Source: an uncultured Eubacteriales bacterium
Lineage (GTDB): Bacteria; Bacillota; Clostridia; Oscillospirales; Acutalibacteraceae
DNA length: 55,902 nt
Reading direction: 5' to 3'
Assembly (NCBI GenBank): GCA_934489895.1
Contig: CAKSST010000011.1
Coordinates: forward strand, 1-55,902
In this document: positions 25,540-34,816 of the stretch, piece by piece
How the letters are laid out: every line of letters begins with the position of its first letter
How positions within the stretch are numbered: position 1 is the first letter of the stretch
The notes under the pieces: generated by a model
Seen by the model: the letters and a program-made list of their open reading frames with translations, nothing else
What the model was told of the DNA's origin: nothing
Database searches by the model: none
Position numbers and translations under genes: made by a program

Positions 25540-26337
25540 TTATACCAGGAAAGCCTGTCTGTATTTTTGCGGTGAAAGTCCCGTTTTTAACGAAAAAAAT
25601 CTTGAAAAGCTCAAAACATCGCAAAAGCCTACCGAATTTGCAACCTGTGTAACGGTTATATCTGAATTTTGAAGCAATATCTTCGCTTGTTCAATTCTAT
25701 AATCGTTTATATACTGTTTAGGAGATTTCCCGAATTTCTCTTTGAAAATTCTATATAAATAAGGTTGGCTTATTCCTAAAATATCTGTTAGGTCTTTTAC
25801 CGTAACAGAGCCCGATACATTGGTTCTTATGTAATTAACAGCAGCTTTAATATAAATATCTGAATTAGATTCTGCATTAGGAGAGAAATTACTGTTAATC
25901 TGATTTTTAAAAATGTCAAGGAATATTTCTAACATTTCAAAAGAGCTGTATACCTCGTTTGCATTAATGGTAAGCTTATCTGCAACTGCTTTGATTTTAT
26001 CTGTATAGCTGTAGTTGAATATATTTGTATTTTTATCATAAGGATAATAGCTAAACAAATCAGCCATCTTTTCATCGGTAGAAATTATCCAAAGAAACTC
26101 CCACGGATCATTCTTATCCGGATGATATTCCTCCAGCATACCGGGTGTTATTAAAAAGCCCTGCCCGGATGCTAACATATTTCCGTTAAAACAGCCTTTA
26201 CCCGAGATAACATAGTGGATAATATACTGATTTCTGATTCCGGGTCCGAATCGGGTAACCTTCGTATTTTCTGCATAGCCTATATATTCAATATCAAGTA
26301 ACGGGCAGCTATCCTTTGAAAATATTTGATAACGCAT
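25540..26337 (-). CDS. AraC-family transcriptional regulator (divergent to GRE 3)
   Basis: A 265-residue activator with an N-terminal cupin-like sensor domain (IIHYVISGKGCFNGN) and a C-terminal pair of HTH motifs (VTVKDLTDILGISQPYLYRI and ITVTQVANSVGFCDVLSFSR). It is intact and is read away from the broken GRE gene at 26.4-28.4 kb, whose promoter region holds an inverted repeat, so it likely activated that gene and its activase. Confidence 0.9.
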   Translation of the reverse strand: MRYQIFSKDSCPLLDIEYIGYAENTKVTRFGPGIRNQYIIHYVISGKGCFNGNMLASGQGFLITPGMLEEYHPDKNDPWEFLWIISTDEKMADLFSYYPYDKNTNIFNYSYTDKIKAVADKLTINANEVYSSFEMLEIFLDIFKNQINSNFSPNAESNSDIYIKAAVNYIRTNVSGSVTVKDLTDILGISQPYLYRIFKEKFGKSPKQYINDYRIEQAKILLQNSDITVTQVANSVGFCDVLSFSRFFSLKTGLSPQKYRQAFLV

Positions 26338-26406
26338 CTTTCCACCCCTCTTTAGTTATGATTTTACCATATTCAGTGTTGGTTTTGCAATATGTTTTTA
26401 AGGTGA

Positions 26407-26428
26407 GATGTGATATGATTGTCACATC
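26407..26428 (+). promoter_or_regulatory. Inverted repeat overlapping a -10 element upstream of GRE 3
   Basis: GATGTGA-N8-TCACATC encloses TATGAT, which could be a -10 box. No good -35 lies 17 bases upstream, which fits an activator-dependent promoter controlled by the divergent AraC protein. Confidence 0.5.
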
Positions 26429-26448
26429 AAATAAAAGAGGTGTTGGCT

Positions 26449-28420
26449 TTGAATTCAAGTGTTTTTTCGGAAATCGGGGAATACGGCGCGGCAGGAATGT
26501 ACGAAGAACCGAACAGAAGTCTGTTTTACAGAAAATCGCTCGGAATACGAAGGTTTTATGAAAACTGCGAACTGCCGATTTATAACGGCGAATATTTATA
26601 TCCCTCAGGTGTTGTTAATACAAGTATGTGTATCAAACCTCATTATTTAAACGGTATGAATATTGATTACGGTAAAATTGCTGCGAAAAACAAAGCCGCG
26701 GCAGACACTTTTATTGCGGATTTCGGCAAATGCAAATCATCAGTTCCGTGTGAGCATACTGTTGCAGGAAATATGTGGACCCATTCCATGCCCAATTATG
26801 AGCGCATCTTAAAAGAGGGGCTTTTATCGTATGCTTCGAGAATAGAAGAGATTAAAGACGATGATATGAGGGAAGGGCTTTTACATATTATCGAGGGAAT
26901 AAAAAATTATGTTGAGCGCTCCGTAAAATATTTAGAGTCGGTCAGCGCGGATGAAAAGCTGATAAATGCCCTTAAAAAAGTACCGATGAAGCCTGCCGAT
27001 AATATATATGAAGCACTTGTTAGCTGGAATTTTATTCTTTATCTTGATAATTGCGACAATCTCGGTTGCGTGGCATCAGGACTTTACCCCTATTACAACG
27101 GCGAAGATGTGACCGATATTCTTAAAAATTTATTTGACAATTTAGATGCCAATGAGGGTTACTCTATGGCACTTGGAACCGATTATAACCCTTTGACTTT
27201 ACAGTGCTTGGAGGCTTCAAAGGGAAAGCGGAGACCTATGATAGAATTATTCGTAGATGAAAATACTCCTGATGAAATTTGGAATAAAGCCTTTGAGGTT
27301 ATTCGTACCTCGAACGGTCAGCCCGCATTTTATAATCCGAATATATTACTCAGCGGGCTTAAAGACAAATTTAAAGGCATAACCGATGAGGATATTAAAA
27401 AATTCTGCGGCGGCGGTTGTACCGAAGCAATGTTGGCAGGTCTTTCCAATGTCGGCTCTCTTGATGCAGGAATTAATTTACCTTTAATACTGGAAAAAGC
27501 CATACGCGAAGATTTGCCGAAATGAACTTCTTTTGAAACATTTTATAACAAATATATTTCCAAAGCTGAAAAAACTGTTTTGACGGTGACCGAGGAAATT
27601 AAGAACTCTCAAAAGCTGCGTGCCGAGTATAATCCGCTCCCTATGAGAACACTGCTGATTGATGATTGCATTGACAGCGAACTTGACTTTAATAACGGCG
27701 GCGCGCTACAAATGGAGTATCATTAATTTTGCGGGAATGATAAATGTTATAGATTCTCTGCTTGTCATCAGAGATTTTGTTTTTACTGATAAGCTTTATA
27801 CAGCTGACGAGTTAATTAATATGCTTGCCGATAATGACAAGGATTTTCTTAAAGCGGCAAGAGCGCACAGAGTAAGCTTCGGAAACGATAATGCTGACGC
27901 AAACAGCTTTTCGGCAAGGATTTCCGCGGATATATATTCGATGCTTGATGATAAAAAGCCCTATCTAGGTGAGGGATTTTTGCCAGCTTGTATACAGTTC
28001 CAAAGTCAGGTGGGTGCCGGAAAAAATGTAGGGGCTACACCCGACGGAAGAGAGTGCGGTTCACCGCTTTGCGATTCCCTTGGTGCCGTTTTCGGCAAGG
28101 ATACAAAAGGACCTACCGCACTTTTAAAAAGCGTATGCTCGTTAAATCTCAGCCGTGCGCTCGGGATGCCTGTTCTTAATTTTAATATCAATCCCGATTT
28201 TAAAGACAGCGTTTTAAAAGCGTTGATTCTGGGCTATATGCAGCTGGGCGGTATTCAGATGCAGATTACCTGCATTTCAAGTGAACAATTGGAAGAAGCT
28301 TACCGGAATCCGGAGCTCCATAAAAACCTTGTGGTTCGTGTTGGCGGATATTCCGAATATTTCTACCGCTTAAGCAATGAACTGAAAAGCATGATTATAG
28401 ATAGAACAATACAAAAGTGA
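26449..28420 (+). pseudogene. Third glycyl-radical enzyme, disrupted by a stop and a frameshift
   Basis: The gene starts at TTG 26449 after AAAAGAGG. It reads as a GRE of about 655 residues but has an in-frame TGA at 27523-27525 (after DLPK, before TSFETFYNKY) and a one-base shift near 27708, after which the frame continues RYKWSIINFAGMINVIDSLL. Both catalytic elements are present in different pieces: the Cys in FCGGGCTEAM, with the Glu two residues on as in dehydratase-type GREs, and the glycine loop VVRVGGYSEYF. It differs clearly from the intact GRE. Unless both lesions are sequencing errors it is non-functional. Confidence 0.82.
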
Positions 28421-28430
28421 GGGAATGCCC

Positions 28431-29262
28431 TTGAAGGGAAATATTTTATATACAGCGCTTTTGCGTGAACGACGGCCCGGGGATCAGAACCACCGTATTT
28501 CTAAAGGGCTGCCCCCTTTCTTGCAAATGGTGTCATAATCCTGAAAGTCAGTCCTTTAAGGCGGAAATACTTTTTTATAAGGATAAATGTACAGGCTGCG
28601 GCAGATGCCGGGGTCTTACTGTGAGTGACAGCGATTTTATCTGCTTTAACGGTGCTAAAGAGATTTGCGGAAAGACAGTTGATGCCGACTATGTTATTTC
28701 CGAGGTGTTAAAGGATAAAATATTTTATGATACCTCGGGCGGAGGAATGACCCTATCGGGCGGAGAACCGCTGTCTCAGCCTGAATTTACCCTTGAATTA
28801 CTTAAAAAAGCAAAGGAAAACGGAATACATACAGCAATAGAGACCTGCGGCTTCGCAAGCGCGGAAATTATAGGCAAAGCCGCAGAGCTTACTGATTTGT
28901 TTTTGTTTGATTACAAGGAAACAGACCCAATACTTCATAAGAAATTCACAGGTGTTGACAACAGCCTGATACTTGATAATCTAAGCCTTATTAGCACTCT
29001 CGGAAAACAGGTGATACTGCGCTGTCCGATAATTCCCGACTGCAATGACAGAGAAGAGCATTTTTTAGGAATTGCCGAAGCCGCAAACCGTTTTGACTGC
29101 ATAATGCATATTGAGATAGAACCTTATCACTCTCTCGGAGCAGGTAAATATGAAGCCCTCGGCAGAAGATTTAAAAGTATTGCCGTTCCCGAAATATCAA
29201 CAGCAGACGGCTGGCTTGAAAAGATTCGCCGAGGGACCGACAAGGAAGTTAAGAAAGCATAA
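28431..29262 (+). pseudogene. Glycyl-radical enzyme activating protein, copy 2, probably broken at its start
   Basis: Homologue of the activase at 16.4-17.3 kb, with GCPLSCKWCHNPES, CTGCGRC and GGEP all kept. Compared with copy 1 the beginning (TTG at 28431, K-G-N-I) is out of frame with the rest because of a short indel near 28442-28450; an in-frame TGA lies just upstream. A GTG at 28465 could start a protein lacking 12 residues, including the first beta strand, so residual function is not excluded. It follows the broken GRE 3 by 10 bases, evidently as its partner. Confidence 0.75.
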
Positions 29263-29312
29263 CAACCGTTATGAAAATTAGGCTCAGTGGTACGGATATA
29301 TTTTAAAACTTT

Positions 29313-29819
29313 TTATACAGTTAAGCCAAGAATATGTTCGCACCACCATTCTCTTTTAACATAATGAAATTCTATCTTTAAAACACTCCTGAAAACGAAT
29401 CGGTATTTCAGCTTATTGATAAAATGCGCGCTGAGGTCAAGCCTTACTATGTCTAGATGACCGCCTGTATCTACATAATATCCTCTACACCAAAATTGTC
29501 TATTCCCGTATCGGTATTTTAGATTTGCTTGTTTGTCAAAAATCATTAAACTGCTTTTCCCTTTTAAATATCCCATAAAACTTGATATACTTATTTTGGG
29601 TGGTATTGATGCCAATAAATGTATATGGTCGGGACAAGCTTCAGCTCCAATGCTTTCTACGCCTTTCCATTCACACAATTTCCTCAGTATTTGTCCTATG
29701 TCGGCTTTTATCTTTCCGTAGATGACTTGCCTTCTGTATTTCGGTGCAAATACTATGTGGTACTTGCAATTCCATTTCGTGTGTGCTAAACTATTTGTGT
29801 TAATTTCTTCTTTTTTCAT
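29313..29819 (-). CDS. tnpA: IS200/IS605-family transposase TnpA, altered C-terminus
   Basis: A 168-residue Y1-type HUH transposase that cuts and rejoins single-stranded DNA. The HUH pair is seen in PDHIHLLASIPP and the catalytic Tyr region in RQFWCRGYYVDT. Up to there it matches normal IS200 TnpA (about 150 residues), but after residue 118 the sequence (GGHLDIVRLDLSAHFINKLK and on) no longer resembles the final YIxxQ helix of the family in any frame, suggesting that the 3' end was replaced or has decayed. GGAGG lies before the ATG but is in a hairpin. Confidence 0.8.
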   Translation of the reverse strand: MKKEEINTNSLAHTKWNCKYHIVFAPKYRRQVIYGKIKADIGQILRKLCEWKGVESIGAEACPDHIHLLASIPPKISISSFMGYLKGKSSLMIFDKQANLKYRYGNRQFWCRGYYVDTGGHLDIVRLDLSAHFINKLKYRFVFRSVLKIEFHYVKREWWCEHILGLTV

Positions 29820-29822
29820 TTA

Positions 29823-29892
29823 TTAATCCTCCGTTTGTGTTTTTGGCTTTGACTGGCAGGTCTCTACCATTTTAACACAACCGGAGGATTTT
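29823..29892 (-). promoter_or_regulatory. 5'-UTR hairpin that hides the TnpA ribosome binding site
   Basis: On the minus strand AATCCTCCGGTTGTGTT pairs with AACACAAACGGAGGATT with one mismatch. The second arm contains the GGAGG of tnpA. Sequestration of the ribosome binding site in such a stem is the known way IS200 keeps transposase levels low. Confidence 0.7.
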
Positions 29893-29914
29893 TCTCATCG
29901 GTTAACCTCTTTTG

Positions 29915-29937
29915 AACCACGCGACTATCGCGTGGTT
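29915..29937. repeat. Subterminal IS200-type hairpin
   Basis: AACCACGCGA-CTA-TCGCGTGGTT is a perfect 10-base stem with a three-base loop, as recognised by Y1 transposases near the element end. Insertion point probably a few bases outside it. Confidence 0.6.
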
Positions 29938-29947
29938 TTCGTTATAC

Positions 29948-29990
29948 AAAAAAAAGCGGAGAAGTTTTAAAACTTCTCCGCTTTGAATTT
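29948..29990 (-). terminator. Terminator of the polysaccharide deacetylase gene
   Basis: AAAGCGGAGAAGTTTT / AAAACTTCTCCGCTTT lies just beyond the stop at 29998 and is followed by a T-run on the minus strand. Confidence 0.85.
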
Positions 29991-29997
29991 TAAAAAC

Positions 29998-31710
29998 TTA
30001 TTCGTCATATTCCCAATCTTCAGGAATAGTACCGGATAAGCCGCTGTCAGGCAGATTTTCAAGATAGCATGCAGTAACCATTATATCACCGGTAACACCG
30101 CTTATATCTGCGCTCCAACCCGTAAAGGCATATCCTTCTTTTACGGGAACAACAGTAGGCTTTGCAGCAAAGCCTGCGGGAACAACAATCGTTTCAAGAA
30201 CAGTGCTGTCTTCATCCGCAAAGGTTACGGTATAAGCCTCAAGGCCTTTTTTGCCGACAACAATAAGCTTTGCAATAGCAACAAGGTCATTTACCGTAAC
30301 ATTGCCGTCGCCGCTTACATCAGCACCTGGAGTTGCTTCTTCAAGAACTGCAATAATCTTCTTTGTGCGTACCAAGTCTTTGATATCGGTTACGCCGTCG
30401 TTGTTAGCGTCACCAAGCTCAATATCAATGTACTGTACATACTTTGTGCCAACAGTGCCGTCAAAGCGTGCAAGCTGACATACAACTTCATCTGTTACAT
30501 AGGTTTTATCTGTATCATAGGTTGCCGTAAACTTAACTGTTACATCAGCGTCGCTTCCGGCAACATAGCTGAATACTATCTTTTCGCCGTTGGGTACATA
30601 TTCAGTAACAACAGTTTCAGCACCTGACTGTGTAAAGCTTACAGTTGGATTTGTAAATGATGATAATACATCACTCTCAACAACAACATCAACAGTTTTA
30701 CCTGTTTCAGTAACGGTTACGTTAATAGTAACGTCTGTAAACATACCTTCAATGCTTTTGCCTGCTGCAATCTTGTAGGTTTCTCCATTGTAATCAAACC
30801 ACAAATCTGTAGCTGTGGGGTTGGAAATAACGTCTGCTTCTGCAGAAACAGTCATCTGATTGTATGCATTAATATAGCTGTAAACCTCGCCATTAGTTGC
30901 ATACCAGATGTCATCCTTGCCGCTCATTGACTGTGCAAACGTGTCAAAGGTTGAATAATTGCCCCACTTATCGTCTATATCATAAGCATGGCCCCAGATG
31001 TAATAGAGCAAAGGCGCTTCGCTAACATTTGCGTTAACAAATGTATTTCCGTATGCCTTTACATTATCAACATTGCCAACCCAAGTGGTTGCTGTCCATC
31101 TATACCAATCAGTAGGAATATCAAAGGTATTACTTGAGCCGGCGGTGCGTGCATATCCAACGCCGGTATTTTTAAGGAAAGCTATAACATTATCGTCAGT
31201 TACTTTGTACGGAGGCGCACCGGGATATGCAATACCCTGAACATCTGTGCCGAATGCCGCTTCAAGAGCATTAATATCTGCAGTAATTTCTGCTGCGAGA
31301 CCGTTATTGCCCAACTTCTCATATACGGTGGGCAAGTCAGAGTGATTAACAGTATGAGATGCGATTTCCATACCGGTATTGCTGTACGCTGCTACTGCTT
31401 CATCAAGTGTTGAATACAATGTTGATGACTGTCCCAACAAGCCGGTACTGATAAAGAATGTAGATTTAAGACCGTAGTTTTGGAAGGTTTGAATAAATCT
31501 CGCATCATCTCTGCGTGCATCGTCAAAGGACATTGTAAATGCCTTTGCCACACCGCCGGGATAACGCATATAAACCTTTGGTGCAACACTTTCTGCTGCA
31601 ACATTTACAGTGTTCATAGCAATAAAGCAGGTAAAGCATGATACTACTAATGCTAACACCATAAACATTTTAAGCGAAAGAGATAAAAGTTTTTTAAATT
31701 TAGTTTTCAT
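29998..31710 (-). CDS. Secreted polysaccharide deacetylase with dockerin and InlB-type repeat
   Basis: About 570 residues, start at 31710 chosen for AGGAGG 7 bases upstream. A signal peptide with a long hydrophobic core (residues 12-33) ends near VNVAAES. The NodB-type deacetylase domain follows, with the metal-binding SFDDARRDD and SHTVNHSDL motifs. Then come linker/beta domains, a type I dockerin with two calcium repeats (GDANNDGVTDIKDLVRTKK and GADVSGDGNVTVNDLVAIAK), and a C-terminal Listeria-Bacteroides-type repeat (FAAKPTVVPVKEGYAFTGWS). The enzyme probably removes acetyl groups from peptidoglycan or plant xylan; the dockerin suggests docking to a cohesin scaffold. Confidence 0.88.
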   Translation of the reverse strand: MKTKFKKLLSLSLKMFMVLALVVSCFTCFIAMNTVNVAAESVAPKVYMRYPGGVAKAFTMSFDDARRDDARFIQTFQNYGLKSTFFISTGLLGQSSTLYSTLDEAVAAYSNTGMEIASHTVNHSDLPTVYEKLGNNGLAAEITADINALEAAFGTDVQGIAYPGAPPYKVTDDNVIAFLKNTGVGYARTAGSSNTFDIPTDWYRWTATTWVGNVDNVKAYGNTFVNANVSEAPLLYYIWGHAYDIDDKWGNYSTFDTFAQSMSGKDDIWYATNGEVYSYINAYNQMTVSAEADVISNPTATDLWFDYNGETYKIAAGKSIEGMFTDVTINVTVTETGKTVDVVVESDVLSSFTNPTVSFTQSGAETVVTEYVPNGEKIVFSYVAGSDADVTVKFTATYDTDKTYVTDEVVCQLARFDGTVGTKYVQYIDIELGDANNDGVTDIKDLVRTKKIIAVLEEATPGADVSGDGNVTVNDLVAIAKLIVVGKKGLEAYTVTFADEDSTVLETIVVPAGFAAKPTVVPVKEGYAFTGWSADISGVTGDIMVTACYLENLPDSGLSGTIPEDWEYDE

Positions 31711-31846
31711 AAAACAGCCTCCTACAGTATTTTGGATTTTGTCAAAATTAACAATTTTAGCAAACAAATAATGATACATTTTTATTATATAACACATACT
31801 TTCAAATTTCAATAGGTTTTTTTATTTTTTATTAAGCCGTTTTTTC

Positions 31847-31889
31847 AAACAAAAACCCGCCAATTATAAAATTTACAATTGGCGGTTTA
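31847..31889 (-). terminator. Terminator of the dnaX-ybaB-recR operon
   Basis: CCGCCAATT / AATTGGCGG with an 11-base loop followed by GTTTTTG on the minus strand, 15 bases beyond recR. Confidence 0.85.
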
Positions 31890-31903
31890 TATATCTATAT
31901 TTA

Positions 31904-32509
31904 CTACCCTATTATCTCGTTGCGGCCCTCTAAAGCTCTGGACAGAGTTATTTCATCCGCGTATTCCAAATCTCCTCCGATGGGAATACCAAAAGCAAGA
32001 CGAGAAACCTTTAATCCCATTGGCTTTATTATTCGTGCAAGATATCCGGCGGTGGCTTCGCCCTCAACCGTGGGGTTGGTGGCTAAAATTACTTCTTTTA
32101 CCTCGGTATCAGAAAGCCTTGATAGCAATTCTCTGATTTTCAGCTGTTCGGGACCTATTGAGTCAAGCGGTGACAGCACGCCGTGCAGCACGTGATAAAG
32201 TCCCTTATATTCACGCGTGCGCTCAATAGCCATAACATCCTTCGAGTCTTCGACCACGCATATAACCGAGCGGTTGCGTTCCTGCTCACTGCAAACGGGA
32301 CAAACCTCAAGCTCAGTCAGGCATTGACAAACGGGGCATAGATGTATTTTTTGTCTTGCGTCAAGCAGTGCCTCGGCAAACTCCTTTGCAACATCCTGGG
32401 GCTGTGTAAGTATATTAAAAGCAAGTCTTTGCGCTGTCTTTTTTCCTATGCCCGGCAGTCTTGCAAACTGCTGTATAAGGCGATTAAGCGGTACTATATC
32501 GTATGCCAT
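31904..32509 (-). CDS. recR: Recombination protein RecR
   Basis: A 201-residue RecR, which with RecO/RecF loads RecA at gaps. The helix-hairpin-helix (LPGIGKKTAQRLAF), the four-Cys zinc finger (CPVCQCLTELEVCPVC) and the Toprim domain (CVVEDSKDVMAIE) are all present. It follows ybaB by 3 bases in the classical dnaX-ybaB-recR order. Confidence 0.97.
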   Translation of the reverse strand: MAYDIVPLNRLIQQFARLPGIGKKTAQRLAFNILTQPQDVAKEFAEALLDARQKIHLCPVCQCLTELEVCPVCSEQERNRSVICVVEDSKDVMAIERTREYKGLYHVLHGVLSPLDSIGPEQLKIRELLSRLSDTEVKEVILATNPTVEGEATAGYLARIIKPMGLKVSRLAFGIPIGGDLEYADEITLSRALEGRNEIIG

Positions 32510-32512
32510 ATA

Positions 32513-32845
32513 TTAAAGTCCCGGAATATTAAGGCCGCCTGTAAGGCTTCCCATCTCACTATCAGCAGTTTCTATTGCCTTTGTTACAGCCTCATTAATT
32601 GCTGTTATAATAAGATCCTCGCACATTTCAGCATCCTGCTCGGCAAGAAGCTCGTCACTTAATTTAAGTGACTTTAAAAAATGTTTGCCGTCAACAACAG
32701 CTTCTACCATGCCGCCGCCTGAAGATGCAGTATATTCACGCTGTTCAAGGTCCCCCTGCAAGGCAGCCATATTTTTTTGAATTTCCTGAACCTGACGGAG
32801 CATCGCCTGATTACTTTGTCCTGAGTTGGGTATTCTTACTTTCAT
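32513..32845 (-). CDS. ybaB: YbaB/EbfC nucleoid-associated protein
   Basis: A 110-residue DNA-binding protein of the YbaB/EbfC family with a central GGGMVEAVVDGKHFLKSLKL beta sheet flanked by helices. It is co-transcribed between dnaX and recR, as in most Firmicutes. Confidence 0.95.
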   Translation of the reverse strand: MKVRIPNSGQSNQAMLRQVQEIQKNMAALQGDLEQREYTASSGGGMVEAVVDGKHFLKSLKLSDELLAEQDAEMCEDLIITAINEAVTKAIETADSEMGSLTGGLNIPGL

Positions 32846-32860
32846 AAATAATCTCCTGTT

Positions 32861-34459
32861 TTATATAGAAAAGTTTTTTAATCTTTCATCAAAAGCTGCC
32901 AGCGGATCAACATCTGTCTGCATTGCCGCATTTACTTTTGTTGGTATAAGCTTTTTGCCGCAAACGGCATAAACAGCATCGTCAAGGCGCTTTTGATTGT
33001 TTGAGTCAGCCTTTAAAAAATCCCAAAAAGCAGGGTTGTGAGTATTAATTTCAAGCTTGTCACCTGAAACCGTTGCTGTTGAACCGTTAAGCATACCGTA
33101 AATTAAAGGTGCGTTTTTCATAAGCTGTGCCAACACCGCGCTCCAGGAAAATCTTCCGCCCGGCTGCACGGACTTTTCAGCATTTGCTTCTTGCGCGGCA
33201 GCAGGCACTTTAGAAGGTGCCGTTTCAACAATTGGCTGCGGCTCCTGTTCAACCCGGGCCTTTGGTTCAGGTACAGACGGAGCAAGCTCAACCTTTGCAG
33301 TGTTCACAGGCGCTTTTTGAGCAGGCGCGCCGCTTTCAAGCGCTGCTATGCGTTGCTCAAGCGAAGCTATATCACATTTTAACTGCGGTGTGCACATTTT
33401 CACAAGCGCCATTTCCATCTCGCATCGGGAGGTTGTACCTTTTATACGCTGTAAAGCGTTTTGCAGAATATCAAGGTTTGACATAATATCCTGCAATTCA
33501 AACCCGCTTGCCTGCTGTGAAAGGTTTTTTTGCTGTACATCCGAGCAAACTATAAGTGAGCCGCCGTTGTTTACTGTTTTTTTTATCATTAAATCTCTGA
33601 AATGAGATATCAAATCACTACACAGACGTTTTGTGTCAATACTTGCGCTGTAAAGTTTATCCATAAGTGCCAGCGCTTCACCTGCATTTTGATTTTTTAT
33701 GCATTCTGCAAACTGGTTTATATGCTCTCTGCCCGTCATACCGCAGGCATTTTCAACTGTTTTTTCGGTAATATCACCGCCGCTTCCCGCACATAAATCC
33801 AACAGAGAAAGTGCGTCACGCATACATCCGTCGGAAAGCGATGCAATAAGAGATGCTGCGTTTTCATCCAAAGCAAGATTTTCATTTTTTGCAACAAAAA
33901 GCAGTTGATTTTTAATAATGGCAGCATCGATTCTCGTAAAATCAAATCTCTGGCAACGCGAAAGAATGGTTGCGGGAAGCTCCTGCACCTCAGTTGTGGC
34001 GAGTATAAACACAACGTGTGCGGGCGGCTCTTCCAGAGTTTTGAGCAAAGCATTGAAAGCCGGCTTTGAAAGCATATGAACCTCGTCTATTATATAAACT
34101 CGGTATTTTGCGGCAGCAGGCGTGAAAACAGCCTGTTCGCGAAGTAAGCGCACATCATCAACACCGTTGTTCGAAGCAGCGTCAATTTCAACAATATCCA
34201 TTACCTCACCTGAGGCAATGTTTTTGCAGGAAGCACATTCACCGCAGGGATCGCCGTTTTTAAGGTTCTCGCAGTTGACAGCTTTGGCAAGAATTTTTGC
34301 GCAGCTGGTTTTACCCGTACCTCGTGTTCCTGTAAAAAGGTAAGCATGGAAAATTTTGCCCATGGAAAGCTCTCCCATAAGCGTTTTTGTTACATGCTCC
34401 TGCCCCACCACCTGCGAAAAACAGGAAGGCCGATATTTACGGTATAGCGCCTGATACAT
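32861..34459 (-). CDS. dnaX: DNA polymerase III subunit gamma/tau
   Basis: A 532-residue clamp-loader ATPase. Walker A is GTRGTGKTS, the zinc-binding insert CGECASCKNI, Walker B/sensor region DEVHMLSKPAFNALLKTLEE. After the collar domain comes an Ala/Pro/Glu-rich linker (about residues 375-425) and a C-terminal tau-like domain. I see no obvious slippery string for a gamma form. It follows the SRP RNA gene. Confidence 0.97.
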   Translation of the reverse strand: MYQALYRKYRPSCFSQVVGQEHVTKTLMGELSMGKIFHAYLFTGTRGTGKTSCAKILAKAVNCENLKNGDPCGECASCKNIASGEVMDIVEIDAASNNGVDDVRLLREQAVFTPAAAKYRVYIIDEVHMLSKPAFNALLKTLEEPPAHVVFILATTEVQELPATILSRCQRFDFTRIDAAIIKNQLLFVAKNENLALDENAASLIASLSDGCMRDALSLLDLCAGSGGDITEKTVENACGMTGREHINQFAECIKNQNAGEALALMDKLYSASIDTKRLCSDLISHFRDLMIKKTVNNGGSLIVCSDVQQKNLSQQASGFELQDIMSNLDILQNALQRIKGTTSRCEMEMALVKMCTPQLKCDIASLEQRIAALESGAPAQKAPVNTAKVELAPSVPEPKARVEQEPQPIVETAPSKVPAAAQEANAEKSVQPGGRFSWSAVLAQLMKNAPLIYGMLNGSTATVSGDKLEINTHNPAFWDFLKADSNNQKRLDDAVYAVCGKKLIPTKVNAAMQTDVDPLAAFDERLKNFSI

Positions 34460-34509
34460 CTGCCGCGCATCCTTTCTGTATCCTTGTATAATATACTTTT
34501 ATATAATAT

Positions 34510-34645
34510 GCGTGCCGGGGTGTACGAACGGACCGATTGACTGCGGCGCACAAGAAAAACCACTTAATGCTGCTCGGTTCCCCGCCTGACATGGTTCATG
34601 GTATCCTGTCGCACAGGACCCGCCCGTTCGCACGCCCCGGCACGC
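34510..34645 (-). ncRNA. ffs: Signal recognition particle RNA (small bacterial type)
   Basis: The minus strand contains the conserved domain IV sequence ACCATGAACCATGTCAGG, GGGGAACCGAGCAGC and ATTAAGTGG. The ends GCGTGCCGGGG (5') and CCCCGGCACGC (3') pair, giving a 136-base hairpin-like RNA. The position directly before dnaX is typical. A promoter precedes it at 34672-34700, so a short leader may be trimmed. Confidence 0.95.
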
Positions 34646-34671
34646 ATACGGGAAAAACAATTTACAAAATG

Positions 34672-34700
34672 ATTATACCCTATTATTAATTTTTTTACAA
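34672..34700 (-). promoter_or_regulatory. Promoter of the SRP RNA gene
   Basis: TTGTAA (34695-34700), 17 bases, TATAAT (34672-34677) on the minus strand, about 27 bases before the mature RNA 5' end. Confidence 0.8.
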
Positions 34701-34708
34701 TACTAAAC

Positions 34709-34737
34709 TTGTAAAATTATATACTATTTGCTATAAT
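34709..34737 (+). promoter_or_regulatory. Promoter of the Nudix-galU operon
   Basis: TTGTAA (34709-34714), 17 bases, TATAAT (34732-34737) on the plus strand, back to back with the SRP promoter and about 80 bases before the first gene. Confidence 0.8.
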
Positions 34738-34816
34738 TATTTAAAGTGTTTATGTGCTGTAATATGGAAAAATGTATTTTTCAGCATTCTATTAGGAAAA
34801 TAAAAGAGGTCTGCCA

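Larger units (their letters stand above)
29290..29945 (-). mobile_element. IS200/IS605-like element (TnpA only)
   Basis: The element carries a single Y1 transposase gene, an upstream leader with a long inverted repeat, and an imperfect-loop hairpin near its 5' end, all typical of IS200. The 3' limit near 29290 is uncertain and the transposase C-terminus is atypical, so the element may be defective. Confidence 0.7.

Noticed and set aside
27523..27525. In-frame TGA in GRE 3 as a recoded selenocysteine or tryptophan codon.
   Set aside because: It is not at a catalytic position, no SECIS-like hairpin was evident and a second frameshift follows at 27708, so decay is simpler.
32861..34459. Programmed frameshift giving a gamma form of DnaX.
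   Set aside because: No A-rich slippery sequence with downstream hairpin was seen in the linker region.
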